A DNA stretch of 64,000 bases from Micromonospora rhizosphaerae (lineage in GTDB: Bacteria > Actinomycetota > Actinomycetes > Mycobacteriales > Micromonosporaceae). The notes below the pieces were generated by a model, which made no database searches, was not told the DNA's origin, and saw nothing but the letters and a program-made list of their open reading frames with translations. Below, piece by piece: positions 25,490 through 33,824 of this stretch (the stretch's first letter is position 1; the number at the start of each line of letters is the position of its first letter). The translations under genes and the position numbers were made by a program. The stretch spans positions 5,580,001-5,644,000 of the forward strand of contig NZ_FMHV01000002.1 of NCBI RefSeq assembly GCF_900091465.1, written 5' to 3'.

Positions 25490-26637
25490 CCGGTGACTCG
25501 ATACGTCGAGGTCACGCGGTCGTGGCCTGCGACAAGTTCAAGGGCTCATTAACGGCGAGCCAGGTCATGGCGGCGGTCACGGGAGGACTGCGCGACGTGG
25601 CACCCGCCGTCGATGTCCGCAGCACCCTGGTCGCCGACGGCGGCGACGGCACCCTCGAAGCGGTCCGGTCGGCGGGGTTCACGCTGCTGCCGGTGACGGT
25701 CACCGGGCCGACAGGACGCCCCGTCGACACGCACTACGCCACCAATGGGGACACAGCCGTCGTGGAGATGGCTGACGCGTGCGGGCTGGTACGACTTCCC
25801 GGCGGCGAGTTAGCACCCCTCACGGCCTCCAGCCGTGGACTCGGCGAGGTCGTCGGCGCGGTCCTCGACGCCGGCATCCGGCGGATCGTGATCGGGGTAG
25901 GTGGCAGCGCGAGCACCGACGGGGGCGCCGGGATGCTCAGCGCGCTCGGAGCCCGCCTGCTCGACGACGCCGGCCGAGACCTGCGGGACGGGGGTGGGGC
26001 ATTGAGCGAGTTGACTACCGTCGATCTAACCGGGCTGCATCCGGGCCTCGCCCAAGCAGAACTGACCCTTGCGAGTGACGTCGACAATCCGTTACTGGGT
26101 CACCGGGGTGCGGTCGCCGTCTTCTCGGCGCAGAAGGGCGCTGGCTGGCGAGAACAACAGCTGCTTGAGCGGGGCCTTAGTCGACTCGCCGAGGTCCTGA
26201 CGGACCACACCGGCGGCGACGCGGCTGGCCTGGCCGGCGCGGGTGCCGCCGGAGGAGTCGGATTCGCCGCTCAAGCACTGCTCGGCGCCCGCTTCCAATC
26301 CGGCATCGAGTTCCTACTTCAAGTCATCGGGTTCGACGAGGTCGTCGCAGGCGCAGCACTGGTGGTGACAGGCGAGGGCTACTTGGACCGACAGACATTG
26401 TCCGGCAAGACCCCCTTCGGCGTGGCGACAGCGGCACGGGTTGCCGGGGCACCAGTGGTTGCTGTCTGTGGAGGGTCCGACCTCGATGATGCCGACCTGG
26501 CGGACATCGGCATCAAGCAAGTATTCCGGTTGTCCGACCTCGAACCTGATCTCGAGCGCTGCATGAGCGCAGCAGGACCGCTGCTACGGCAGGCGGCCCG
26601 CCTCGTCGCGCGCAGGTGGCTGCACCCGATGAGTTAG
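25486..26637 (+). CDS. glycerate kinase (GlxK/GarK family)
   Basis: A 383-residue glycerate kinase of the type that forms 2-phosphoglycerate. Family stretches are VVACDKFKGSLTASQV, STLVADGGDGTLEAVRSAGF and VIGVGGSASTDGGAGML, with TGEGYLDRQTLSGKTPFGVA in the C-terminal half. GTG 25486 overlaps the isomerase stop. It is the last gene of the operon; a remnant IS region follows. Its presence shows that the pathway delivers glycerate (directly or from tartronate semialdehyde or hydroxypyruvate) to lower glycolysis. Confidence 0.92.
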   Translation: MTGDSIRRGHAVVACDKFKGSLTASQVMAAVTGGLRDVAPAVDVRSTLVADGGDGTLEAVRSAGFTLLPVTVTGPTGRPVDTHYATNGDTAVVEMADACGLVRLPGGELAPLTASSRGLGEVVGAVLDAGIRRIVIGVGGSASTDGGAGMLSALGARLLDDAGRDLRDGGGALSELTTVDLTGLHPGLAQAELTLASDVDNPLLGHRGAVAVFSAQKGAGWREQQLLERGLSRLAEVLTDHTGGDAAGLAGAGAAGGVGFAAQALLGARFQSGIEFLLQVIGFDEVVAGAALVVTGEGYLDRQTLSGKTPFGVATAARVAGAPVVAVCGGSDLDDADLADIGIKQVFRLSDLEPDLERCMSAAGPLLRQAARLVARRWLHPMS

Positions 26638-26868
26638 GTGGCCACCTTCGCGGTGCACATGAGCCAGGCCGTGCATCAGGCGGGCACGGCGGTGTTTGCG
26701 CGCCGGCAGCCAGGCCGCGATCCGCTCGGCCACCACGATCCTAAGGGTGCCGAAAATGTCGTCCGCCCTTGTCGTGGCCGGGTTTGAGCGTCGCGACGGA
26801 ATCTTGCCCCTGTCGACGTTCCGGGGCGCCTCGGATCGCTGTCGGTCACTACGTGATGATGCCTCGCC

Positions 26869-27137
26869 GTGCTGCTTCGACTGGCGTACCTCGGCGTGAC
26901 CAACGCGCTCGCGATGCTGCGGCTGCTACCCATGAGCGACCGGGCCAAGGACGCCGAAATCCTCGCCCTGCGCCACCAGATCACGGTCCTCCAGCGGCAG
27001 CTGCACGGCCAGAAGATCCGGTTCACCCCATTGACCGGGCGTCGCTCGCCGCGCTGATGCACCGACTCCCCCGCGACGTGCTACGCCAGATCCGGCTGCC
27101 TGTGCGCCCCGAGACCGTGCTCCACTGGCACGGGTAG
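26869..27137 (+). pseudogene. integrase-core (IS3/IS481-like) transposase remnant
   Basis: The first frame reads LAYLGVTNALAMLRLLPMSD and DAEILALRHQITVLQRQL, the N-terminal helical region of a widespread actinobacterial integrase-core transposase. Near 27038 the frame shifts; the next frame gives ASLAALMHRLPRDVLRQIRL before a stop. The catalytic domain is missing. The 230 bases before it show no gene. Confidence 0.65.
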
Positions 27138-27271
27138 TGCTCGGGGGCGAGGCCCGATGCGGGCGAGGTCGCACCGAGGAGGCAGTTACCTGACCATCTG
27201 CGGTTGGGCCCGGATCCGGGGGCGCTTGCCCTCACGGCGTTCGAGCAGCTCGGTACCGTTGGCACAGCCTT

Positions 27272-27302
27272 GAGGCGGCGCGGCAGCGAGCCGCGCCGCC
27301 TC
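27272..27302. terminator. perfect 13-base hairpin after the ABC-2 permease gene
   Basis: GAGGCGGCGCGGC and GCCGCGCCGCCTC pair around AGCGA, about 18 bases past the stop of the minus-strand exporter operon at 27320. It should end that transcript and may act in both directions. Confidence 0.75.
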
Positions 27303-27319
27303 CTTTGCCTCGGAGCCCG

Positions 27320-28147
27320 TCAGGCGACGTCGCGCTGGTAGGCACGTACGGCGAGGGGTGCGAAGATCGCGAGGATTCCTGTCGTCCAGGCGAGGGCGAG
27401 CACTGTCTCGCTGGTGACCGTGTGGCCGGCCGGTAGCGCTTCTTGGCCGAGGGTGAGGCCGCGCAGGGCGTTGGCGATGATGGTGATGGGCTGGTGTTCG
27501 GCGAAGGTCTGGAGCCAGCCGGGCATGGTCTGGGTGGGTAGGAAGACGGAGCTGGTCAGGGTCATCGGGAAGACGACCATGTAGATGGCGGCCTGGATGG
27601 CTTCGGAGTTGCGGATCGTGAGGCCCAGGTAGGCCATCAGCCAGGAGCAGGCGTAGCCGAAGGCGAGCGCGACGCCGATGGCGGCCAGCATGTCGCCGAG
27701 GCCGTTCTGCCAGCGGAACCCGAGGGCGACGCCGACGGCGAGTTGCAGGCCGAGGATGAAAGTGCTGCGGATGAGGTCGGCCATGGTGCGGCCGGTCAGC
27801 ACGGCGGAGCGGGCCATGGGCAGGGCGCGGAAGCGGTCCAGGACGCCTTTGGTGCGGTCGTTGTTGAGCCCGTAGGCGGTGGGCGCGGACCCGAAAACGG
27901 CGGACTGGGCGAGGATGCCGGGGATCAGCCAGTAGACGTACTCGCCTTTGGCGGCGGCGGGTAGGGCGGCTTGGATGGCGCCGCCGAAGACGTAGAGGAA
28001 CATGAGCATGAACACGACGGGCTGGACGGTGGACAGGATCAGCACGTCGGGCAGGCGGATATTGGCGAGCAGGTTCCGGCGGGTGACGACGCCGGTGTGA
28101 ATGAGGGCGCGGCCGTGGCCGCGAGCGGGGATGGCGGCGGTGGTCAT
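27320..28147 (-). CDS. ABC-2 type transporter permease (DrrB family)
   Basis: A 275-residue membrane protein with about six hydrophobic segments; VQPVVFMLMFLYVFGG, GVLDRFRALPMARSAVLTGR and FPMTLTSSVFLPTQTMPGWL are typical of DrrB-like drug or lipid exporters. ATG 28147 overlaps the ATPase stop (ATGA); the open frame upstream is an arginine/proline shadow. It pairs with the ATPase at 28144. Substrate probably a hydrophobic compound; not determinable. Confidence 0.9.
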   Translation of the reverse strand: MTTAAIPARGHGRALIHTGVVTRRNLLANIRLPDVLILSTVQPVVFMLMFLYVFGGAIQAALPAAAKGEYVYWLIPGILAQSAVFGSAPTAYGLNNDRTKGVLDRFRALPMARSAVLTGRTMADLIRSTFILGLQLAVGVALGFRWQNGLGDMLAAIGVALAFGYACSWLMAYLGLTIRNSEAIQAAIYMVVFPMTLTSSVFLPTQTMPGWLQTFAEHQPITIIANALRGLTLGQEALPAGHTVTSETVLALAWTTGILAIFAPLAVRAYQRDVA

Positions 28148-29094
28148 GCGGTCCTCCCGGCGAGTTCGCGGTTGTCGTGGCGGGTGAGGGCGAGGAAGAC
28201 GTCGTCGAGGGTGGGCCGGTGCAGGGCGACGTCGGTCGGGGTGATGTCGGCGTGGTCGAGCAGGCGCAGCGCGTGCCGCAGGGTCAGTGGCCCGTCGGGG
28301 GCGGGCAGCGTGATCCGGTCGCGGTCGCATCGGGCGGCCAGCGGTTCCAGGGTGGCCAAGGCTGCCTGCTGCAGCTCCGTGGGCAGGTCGAGTTGGATGA
28401 TGGCGCCGCCGGTGCGGTCTTTGAGTTCGGTGGCGGTGCCTTCGGTGAGCAGGCGGCCGTGGTCGATGACGGCGATGCGGTCGGCGAGCTGGTCGGCCTC
28501 GTCGAGGTATTGGGTGGTGAGCAGCACGGTGGTGCCCTCGGCGGCCAGGTTCCGCACGAGGTGCCACAGGTCTTGGCGGCTGGCCGGGTCAACGCCGGTG
28601 GTGGGTTCGTCGAGGAACAGCACCTGTGGGCGGCCGATGAGGCTCGCGGCGAGGTCTATGCGCCGACGCATGCCTCCGGAGTAGGTCTTGACCTGCCGGT
28701 CGGCGACGTCGGCGAGGTGGATGAGGTCCAGGATGTCTGCCGCTCGGCGGGCTGCCTCGCGGTGGGTCAGGCCGTAGAGGCGGCCGATCATGATGATGTT
28801 CTCGCGGCCGGTCAGGTGGTCGTCGACGGCGGCGAACTGTCCGGCGAGGCCGATCCGCTCTCGTACTCGGGTCGCGTCGCGGACGACGTCGTGTCCGGCG
28901 ACGCGCGCGGTGCCGGTGTCGGGGCGAAGCAGGGTGGCGAGTATGCGGATCAGGGTGGTCTTCCCCGCGCCGTTCGGGCCGAGCAGCCCGTAGATGCTTC
29001 CGCGCGGGATCTGCAAGGTCAGGCCGTCGAGCGCGCGGGTGCCGTTGCGGAACTGCTTGGTGATCTCGCTGACGGCGATGATCGAGTCGCTCAT
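28144..29094 (-). CDS. ABC transporter ATP-binding protein (DrrA family)
   Basis: A 316-residue ATPase with Walker [10 protein letters not shown] at 39-47, signature [12 protein letters not shown], Walker [13 protein letters not shown] and switch histidine region [17 protein letters not shown]. The C-terminal extension (from about 220) matches DrrA proteins of daunorubicin-type exporters. It is divergently transcribed from the TetR gene at 29175 across an 80-base region with inverted repeats. Exporter for a drug-like or lipid compound under TetR control. Confidence 0.92.
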   Translation of the reverse strand: MSDSIIAVSEITKQFRNGTRALDGLTLQIPRGSIYGLLGPNGAGKTTLIRILATLLRPDTGTARVAGHDVVRDATRVRERIGLAGQFAAVDDHLTGRENIIMIGRLYGLTHREAARRAADILDLIHLADVADRQVKTYSGGMRRRIDLAASLIGRPQVLFLDEPTTGVDPASRQDLWHLVRNLAAEGTTVLLTTQYLDEADQLADRIAVIDHGRLLTEGTATELKDRTGGAIIQLDLPTELQQAALATLEPLAARCDRDRITLPAPDGPLTLRHALRLLDHADITPTDVALHRPTLDDVFLALTRHDNRELAGRTA

Positions 29095-29109
29095 CGATAC
29101 CTCCAGCTT

Positions 29110-29151
29110 GTGTACTTGAAAGGCAACATAGGCATAAGTACACTCTCAAGT
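29110..29151. promoter_or_regulatory. TetR operator region between exporter and regulator genes
   Basis: Two nested inverted repeats: GTGTACTT (29110-29117) with AAGTACAC (29136-29143), and ACTTGA (29114-29119) with TCAAGT (29146-29151). The A+T-rich centre fills the divergent intergenic gap. Such a layout would let the TetR protein repress both its own gene and the exporter. Confidence 0.65.
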
Positions 29152-29174
29152 CAACAAGCCTGCGTTGGAGGTCC

Positions 29175-29810
29175 GTGGTGGTCGACCAGAAGCCGGAGCC
29201 GGTACGCCGCCTGCCCCGGGCACAGCGCCGGGAGCAGATCCTCACCGCGGCGACCGAGGCGTTCGCCAGGTCCGGTTTCGCCGCAACGAGCCTGGAGGAC
29301 ATCGCCACCGAGGCGGGCATCACGCGGGTGATCCTCTACCGGCACTTCGATTCCAAGACCGACCTGTATCAGGCGGTCCTGGACCGGATGTGCGCGCGGC
29401 TGGATGCCCATGTCGACGAGCCTGTCGGCGGGTTCACCGATGCCAGCATCGACGGCCTGCTCGATGCTGCGATCGAGTCGCCTGCCGGGTTCCGGCTGCT
29501 GTTCCAGCACGCCCTGCGGGAGCCGGAGTTCAAGGAGCGCATCGAGAAGTTCCGCGCCGACATCACTGCCGCCGCATACCTGCAGATCTCCGCCGTCGTC
29601 CCCGACCAGGCTCTCGCCCGATGGGCAGCGCAGCTCGCGCCGGTCGTGGCGATCGAGGCAATCATCGCCTGGCTCGATGCCGGACAACCCGACCCCGCCC
29701 AGGCCGCCGCGCGGGTGCGACAGGCGGTCATGGGAGTCATCGGCGCCGCCGTCGCCTCCGACACCGACTGCTCGCTTCCCAACCCTGCACGTAGACAAGG
29801 ACCGTCATGA
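29175..29810 (+). CDS. TetR-family transcriptional regulator
   Basis: A 211-residue regulator. The N-terminal helix-turn-helix is at about residues 15-62 (REQILTAATEAFARSGF then TSLEDIATEAGITRVILYRH), followed by a helical ligand domain. Start is GTG 29175 or 29178, since no ATG is suitably placed. Divergent from the DrrAB exporter and overlapped at its stop by the methyltransferase (ATGA), so it is co-transcribed with two enzyme genes. Likely senses the exported compound. Confidence 0.9.
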   Translation: MVVDQKPEPVRRLPRAQRREQILTAATEAFARSGFAATSLEDIATEAGITRVILYRHFDSKTDLYQAVLDRMCARLDAHVDEPVGGFTDASIDGLLDAAIESPAGFRLLFQHALREPEFKERIEKFRADITAAAYLQISAVVPDQALARWAAQLAPVVAIEAIIAWLDAGQPDPAQAAARVRQAVMGVIGAAVASDTDCSLPNPARRQGPS

Positions 29811-30472
29811 CCAACACAGCAAAGCCCGAGACGGGTGAAAGCCCGACCGCCCGGCAGAAGCGGGTGTGGGACAAGAGCGCGCCCAGCTATGACAAGCAGA
29901 TCGCCTTCTTCGAGAAGACCTGGTTTGCCGGTGGACGCCAGTGGCTCGGCCAGCGCGCTCACGGCCGGGTTCTCGAGGTCGCGATCGGCACCGGCCGTAA
30001 CTTGCCCCATTACCGATCCGACACGACCATCACCGGCATCGAGCTGAGTCCGGCGATGCTGGCCATCGCGCGCGAGCGCGCCGCCGATCTCGGCCGCAAG
30101 GTGGACCTGCGCGAAGGCGACGCCGAGCGCCTGCCCTTCGACGACGCGTCGTTCGACACGGTGGTGTGTGCGCTGTCGCTGTGCACCATCCCCGACCCCG
30201 CTGCCGCGATCGCCGAGATGCACCGGGTCCTGGTGCCCGACGGCACCCTGCTGCTGGTGGACCACATCGCCAGCAGCTGGCCGCCGATCCGCGCCGCCCA
30301 GTGGCTGCTGGAACGGATCACGATCCGCGCAGCCGGGGAGCACTTCACCCGCCGGCAGCTGTCCCTCGTCCAGGCCGCCAGCTTCGAGATCGAGGAGGCC
30401 GAACGGCTCAAGGCCGGCACGGTGGAGCGCATCCGCGCCCGCAAACTGGCCCCGCCGGAGACGGGCGCGTGA
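29807..30472 (+). CDS. class I SAM-dependent methyltransferase (UbiE/PmtA-like)
   Basis: A 221-residue methyltransferase. Motif I is VLEVAIGTGRN, followed by ITGIELSPAMLAIARERA, AERLPFDDASFDTVVCALSL and the post-motif MHRVLVPDGTLLLVDHI. The family includes phospholipid and quinone methyltransferases as well as many unassigned enzymes. ATG overlaps the TetR stop and the stop overlaps the kinase gene (GTGA), so the three proteins are made together. Modification of the compound handled by the exporter is a reasonable guess. Confidence 0.85.
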   Translation: MTNTAKPETGESPTARQKRVWDKSAPSYDKQIAFFEKTWFAGGRQWLGQRAHGRVLEVAIGTGRNLPHYRSDTTITGIELSPAMLAIARERAADLGRKVDLREGDAERLPFDDASFDTVVCALSLCTIPDPAAAIAEMHRVLVPDGTLLLVDHIASSWPPIRAAQWLLERITIRAAGEHFTRRQLSLVQAASFEIEEAERLKAGTVERIRARKLAPPETGA

Positions 30473-31281
30473 ACATCGCGAGCGCCGGGGCGCTCGGGCC
30501 ACGGCTCGGCGCAGGTCGCGAGGCGGACGTGTACGCGTGCAGCGACGGGGCGGTGCTCAAGCTGTACCGTCCCGGCTTCGGCGGCCACCGCACCGAGACG
30601 TTGGCCCTCCGGTCACTGGAAGATCGTGGCGTCGCACCGAGGCTGGTCGACGTCGTGGAGTGCGATGGCCGGACCGGCTTGGTGGTGGAGCGCCTGGCCG
30701 GACCGGACATGCTGACGCTTCTGCAACGCCGACCGTGGCGCCTCTACGCACTGGCCCGCTCCCTGGCCAAGGCGCACCTCGCGGTCCATCGTGTTCAGGC
30801 GCCGGCAGAGCTGACCGGCCTCCGCCAGGTCCTGGCCACCCGGATCCGCGACGCCGCGCTGCCGCAGCATCTGCTCGACTTCGTATCGCGGCTGCTGGAC
30901 GGGCTGCCGGACGGCGATCGGCTGTGCCACGGCGACTACCACCCCGGCAACATCCTGCTGGCCGCAGACCAGGCCGCTGTCATTGACTGGGGCGCCGCGA
31001 CGCGGGGCGTCCCCGAAGCCGACCACGCTCGTACGCTGCTGCTGCTGCGGTGGTCCGATCCGCTGCCCGGCACGCCGCTGGTGTCACGGGCGCTGATCGC
31101 CGCTGGGCGGTCGGTGCTCGCCCACGCCTACGCGCGAGACTACCGGCGCGGCTCGCCGCCGCTGCGCCAGACGAGGTCGTGGCTGGTGGTGCACGCCGCG
31201 GCGCGGCTGAGCGAAGGCATCCCGGCCGAAGAAGAGAGGATCATCGGTCTGCTCGAACGCGCCCGGAAAGGCATCGCGTGA
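30469..31281 (+). CDS. aminoglycoside phosphotransferase-type (APH/choline kinase-like) kinase
   Basis: A 270-residue small-molecule kinase of the APH superfamily. The glycine-rich loop region is GPRLGAGREADVYA with lysine in VLKLYRPG, the catalytic loop is LCHGDYHPGNILL and the metal aspartate lies in AAVIDWGAA. It begins at GTG overlapping the methyltransferase stop. Next to a TetR-controlled exporter it could phosphorylate and inactivate a toxic compound, but homologues also act on metabolites. Confidence 0.82.
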   Translation: MNIASAGALGPRLGAGREADVYACSDGAVLKLYRPGFGGHRTETLALRSLEDRGVAPRLVDVVECDGRTGLVVERLAGPDMLTLLQRRPWRLYALARSLAKAHLAVHRVQAPAELTGLRQVLATRIRDAALPQHLLDFVSRLLDGLPDGDRLCHGDYHPGNILLAADQAAVIDWGAATRGVPEADHARTLLLLRWSDPLPGTPLVSRALIAAGRSVLAHAYARDYRRGSPPLRQTRSWLVVHAAARLSEGIPAEEERIIGLLERARKGIA

Positions 31282-31571
31282 GGCTCGGCCTGCCGGTGTC
31301 CGGGCACGTGAAGGCGGTGAGCTCGTCGGCGGGGATGCCGCAGAGCAGGAGCGCGCTGCCGCGTTCGCGGTCGGTGCTCCAGCTGTCCATGAGCGTCTCA
31401 ACCTGCTCATTGAGGCGGACCAGACGCGCCGGCCATGAGCACCGCGGGGCTGCGCCTGCAACACGCCAGCGGGTGCCCCGCCCGGCAAAGCCACGAACCG
31501 CCAGCCGGGTGTGAGGTGGGCTGTGCCACGCATCCTGGATCAGGCCGCCGACGGGTGGGAGGCTGGCGGGC

Positions 31572-32186
31572 GTGGACGACACGCGTGTGCACTGGGACGG
31601 CGTCTACTCGCGCCGGACGGTCACCGAGGTGAGCTGGTTCGAGGCGAAAGCCGACAAGTCGATGGCCCTTATCGACGACGCCGGGCTGTCGCTCGCAGAT
31701 CCGGTGATCGACGTCGGCGCCGGGGCGAGCGTGCTGGTCGGCCACCTGCTGCAGGCGGGGTATCGGGACGTGAGCGCGCTGGACGTTGCCGCCGATGCCC
31801 TGACCGTCAGCCGGGACCGCCTGGGCGCCGACGCGCACCGGGTCGACTGGATCGTGGCCGACCTGCTGTCATGGCGGCCGGCCCGCCGCTACCGGCTGTG
31901 GCACGACCGGGCGGTGTTCCACTTTCTCACCGACCCCGCCGGCCGGGACCGCTACCGGCAGGTGCTGAGGCAGGCGCTGGCTCCGGGTGGCTACCTGGTG
32001 GTCGGCACCTTCGCCGCCGACGGGCCCACCCAATGTTCCGGGCTACCGACCGCCCGCTACGGCGCGGACGAGCTGGCCGCGCAGTTCCCCGGCTACACCG
32101 TCCTCCGCGCCGCCCGGGATGAGCACCACACCCCGGCAGGTGACGTGCAGCCGTTCACCTGGGTCCTACTCGGCGACTGCGGCTGA
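31572..32186 (+). CDS. class I SAM-dependent methyltransferase
   Basis: A 204-residue methyltransferase. WDGVYSRRTVTEVSWFE at the N-terminus is typical of small type-12 methyltransferases; motif I is VIDVGAGASVLVGHL and later strands are VDWIVADLLSW and LAPGGYLVVGTF. GTG 31572 begins 290 bases after the kinase gene, with no assigned gene between. It lies between the exporter cluster and the metal-response module and could belong to either. Substrate unknown. Confidence 0.82.
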   Translation: MDDTRVHWDGVYSRRTVTEVSWFEAKADKSMALIDDAGLSLADPVIDVGAGASVLVGHLLQAGYRDVSALDVAADALTVSRDRLGADAHRVDWIVADLLSWRPARRYRLWHDRAVFHFLTDPAGRDRYRQVLRQALAPGGYLVVGTFAADGPTQCSGLPTARYGADELAAQFPGYTVLRAARDEHHTPAGDVQPFTWVLLGDCG

Positions 32187-32345
32187 GGGTTCCGGGGGAC
32201 GGGCAAGCTGCTCCACCTGCCCTGCGGGCGGGTTGACCAGCCACTGCGCGGGTGACGTGACGGTAAGCAGGGTCTCGGTGCCGCCAACGGCTGCTCACAT
32301 GCAAGGCAATTGGGGTCATGCAGGGTCAGACAAGCCCAGCAGGTC

Positions 32346-32564
32346 TTACGGGCGGCGCAGCTCTTCCCGCCGACGCCGAAACTCCTCGTCATCGATCTCA
32401 CCGGCCGCGAACCTGCGGCGTAGCTCTTGCTCGCCCGCATCCGGTCTGGAGCCCGACAGGGACCGCACCAGCCACACCACGCCCACGACGATCAGCGCCA
32501 AGATCGCCAGGCCGAATAGGCCCGAGATCAGCATCCAGATGCACATCCCCGCCATGCCATCCAT
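32346..32564 (-). CDS. small membrane protein with SHOCT domain
   Basis: A 72-residue protein: one hydrophobic segment (CIWMLISGLFGLAILALIVV) followed by a SHOCT-like tail with LRRRFAAGEIDDEEFRRR. SHOCT tails are short oligomerisation modules of many small bacterial membrane proteins. ATG 32564 is the natural start; the longer upstream frame is a shadow of the opposite strand. It is the only minus-strand gene here, divergent from the metal module. Confidence 0.75.
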   Translation of the reverse strand: MDGMAGMCIWMLISGLFGLAILALIVVGVVWLVRSLSGSRPDAGEQELRRRFAAGEIDDEEFRRRREELRRP

Positions 32565-32691
32565 CACCGGACCCACCTCCTCCGGAGGATTGCCTACCCC
32601 ACGCCCGCCGCTTCGCACGGCGGCGTCCCGGCGGAATCTCTGACGGCCTGGCAACGGCCTCTGAGCCCCCGCGGGTGGGCGCGACACCAGC

Positions 32692-32722
32692 TTGCATTCG
32701 GTACCTAGGTACAGGCTTACCG
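32692..32722 (+). promoter_or_regulatory. MerR-type promoter with 19-base spacer and central palindrome
   Basis: TTGCAT (32692-32697) and TTACCG (32717-32722) are separated by 19 bases, the over-long spacing on which MerR activators work by twisting DNA. The spacer contains the perfect 12-base palindrome GTACCTAGGTAC (32701-32712). The start codon at 32730 lies at or next to the expected transcription start, so the message may be leaderless. The MerR protein encoded one gene downstream is the obvious ligand. Confidence 0.7.
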
Positions 32723-32729
32723 TCGAGGT

Positions 32730-33086
32730 ATGAGTGACCACCACATCACCACCGATGATGCTTGGGCGCCGGATGCGTGCACCCTGCCGACGGCCGAAAG
32801 GCCACTGCGGCTCGCCGAGTTCGACCAGTTCTTCCGCGATGCCGTGCGAGGTTCCGACCGATTGTCGCCGCAGCACTTGCGGCTGCAGCTCGATTGCGCG
32901 GCCCATGTGGAGGAGACGGCCCGGGATCTGACGGCCCGTGAGTCGTCCTGCTGCTCGTTCTTTGCCTTTGACGTTTCCCGGTCTGGCCCGGACTCGCTGA
33001 CCTTGGACGTTCGGGTACCGGCGGCACAGGTCGACGTGCTCGATGGCCTCGCCAATCGTGCCGCGTCAGCGGCAGGCACGCGATGA
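32730..33086 (+). CDS. conserved small cysteine-pair protein of the metal-response operon
   Basis: A 118-residue soluble protein with no family name that can be assigned with certainty. It has a conserved-looking core FDQFFRDAVRGSDRLSPQHL and RESSCCSFFAFDV; the vicinal cysteine pair is a plausible site for a soft metal ion. The MerR-type promoter lies directly upstream, and the stop overlaps the merR start (ATGA), so it is the first product induced. Candidate roles are intracellular metal chaperone or sensor-accessory protein. Function not established. Confidence 0.65.
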   Translation: MSDHHITTDDAWAPDACTLPTAERPLRLAEFDQFFRDAVRGSDRLSPQHLRLQLDCAAHVEETARDLTARESSCCSFFAFDVSRSGPDSLTLDVRVPAAQVDVLDGLANRAASAAGTR

Positions 33087-33532
33087 GCGGATCAGGGCTG
33101 CGCAGCGGCCAGCTGGCCGACGCGGCCGGGGTCAACCTGCAGACCCTGCGCTATTACGAGCGCCGTGGCCTGCTCGCCTCGCCGCAGCGGTCACCTGGTG
33201 GGCATCGGCTATACCCGACCGAGACGGTGGCCCTGCTGCGGGTCATCAAGGCCGCGCAGCGCCTCGGCTTCACCCTCAACGAGGTCGCCGACCTGCTCGA
33301 CGCCGGTCGGCACCAGCACAGCCGGCGACCGGACACGGGCCTACAGGCCCGGGCCAAGGACAAGCTCGCCGAGGTCGAACAGAAGCTGGCGGACCTGACC
33401 GTCATCCGCGACACCCTACGAGCCGCCATCGCCGCTGGCTGCGACGACCTCGTCGCGTGCGCCGGAAGCTCCTGCTGTCCCCTGCCATTCGCTGAACTCG
33501 CCGGGAGGAACGACCGTGCCGACCATTGCTGA
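33083..33532 (+). CDS. MerR-family metal-responsive regulator
   Basis: A 149-residue MerR protein. The winged helix part runs LRSGQLADAAGVNLQTLRYY and YERRGLLASPQRSPGGHRLY; a long dimerisation helix follows, and the C-terminus has Cys-rich AAGCDDLVACAGSSCCPLPF, similar to the metal loop of mercury-type MerR. It should activate the promoter at 32692-32722 when metal is bound. Its 3' end overlaps the next gene by 17 bases. The inducing metal (mercury or another thiophilic ion) is inferred from the cysteines. Confidence 0.88.
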   Translation: MSGSGLRSGQLADAAGVNLQTLRYYERRGLLASPQRSPGGHRLYPTETVALLRVIKAAQRLGFTLNEVADLLDAGRHQHSRRPDTGLQARAKDKLAEVEQKLADLTVIRDTLRAAIAAGCDDLVACAGSSCCPLPFAELAGRNDRADHC

Positions 33533-33824
33533 CCGGGCTCGCCGCCTGATGCCTTCCGGCCTGACCGGACTCGCAGCAACCGCCTGCGCCGCCTGCTGCG
33601 TGCTGCCGGCCCTGCTGGCCGCCGGGATCATCGGTGGTGCAGGCTGGGCGGTAGCCAACCGCTTCATGCCTGGGGTTGCCGTCGCCCTGGCGATACTTGC
33701 CGGGCTGTCCTGGTGGTGGGCCAGCAAGCGCCGGCACGCAGCCGGCTGCTCCGGCGGCAGCTGCTCCTGCGGGAAGCCCGAGGAACAGGACCGCAAGGAG
33801 CTGCCGCTACGGTCCAAGGCATGA
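33516..33824 (+). CDS. MerT-like small membrane protein
   Basis: A 102-residue protein with two hydrophobic segments. The first contains [16 protein letters not shown], a cysteine pair in a membrane helix as in MerT/MerF mercury carriers, and the C-terminus has [14 protein letters not shown], a second cysteine cluster. GTG 33516 follows GGGAGGAA. Placed between merR and a YnfA-like gene. Role inferred: movement of thiophilic metal across the membrane. No mercuric reductase gene is in the window. Confidence 0.72.
   Translation: MPTIADRARRLMPSGLTGLAATACAACCVLPALLAAGIIGGAGWAVANRFMPGVAVALAILAGLSWWWASKRRHAAGCSGGSCSCGKPEEQDRKELPLRSKA

Noticed and set aside
26635..26646. AGGTGGCCACCT palindrome at the glycerate kinase stop
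   Set aside because: Too short for a terminator and without a promoter nearby; likely chance in G+C-rich DNA.
31241..31582. Minus-strand frame containing VRLNEQVETLMDSWSTDRER and ALLLCGIPADELTAF, looking protein-like
   Set aside because: It overlaps the end of the APH-type kinase and the start of the methyltransferase on the other strand, has no good start, and matched no family I know. It may be a real small gene but support is weak.
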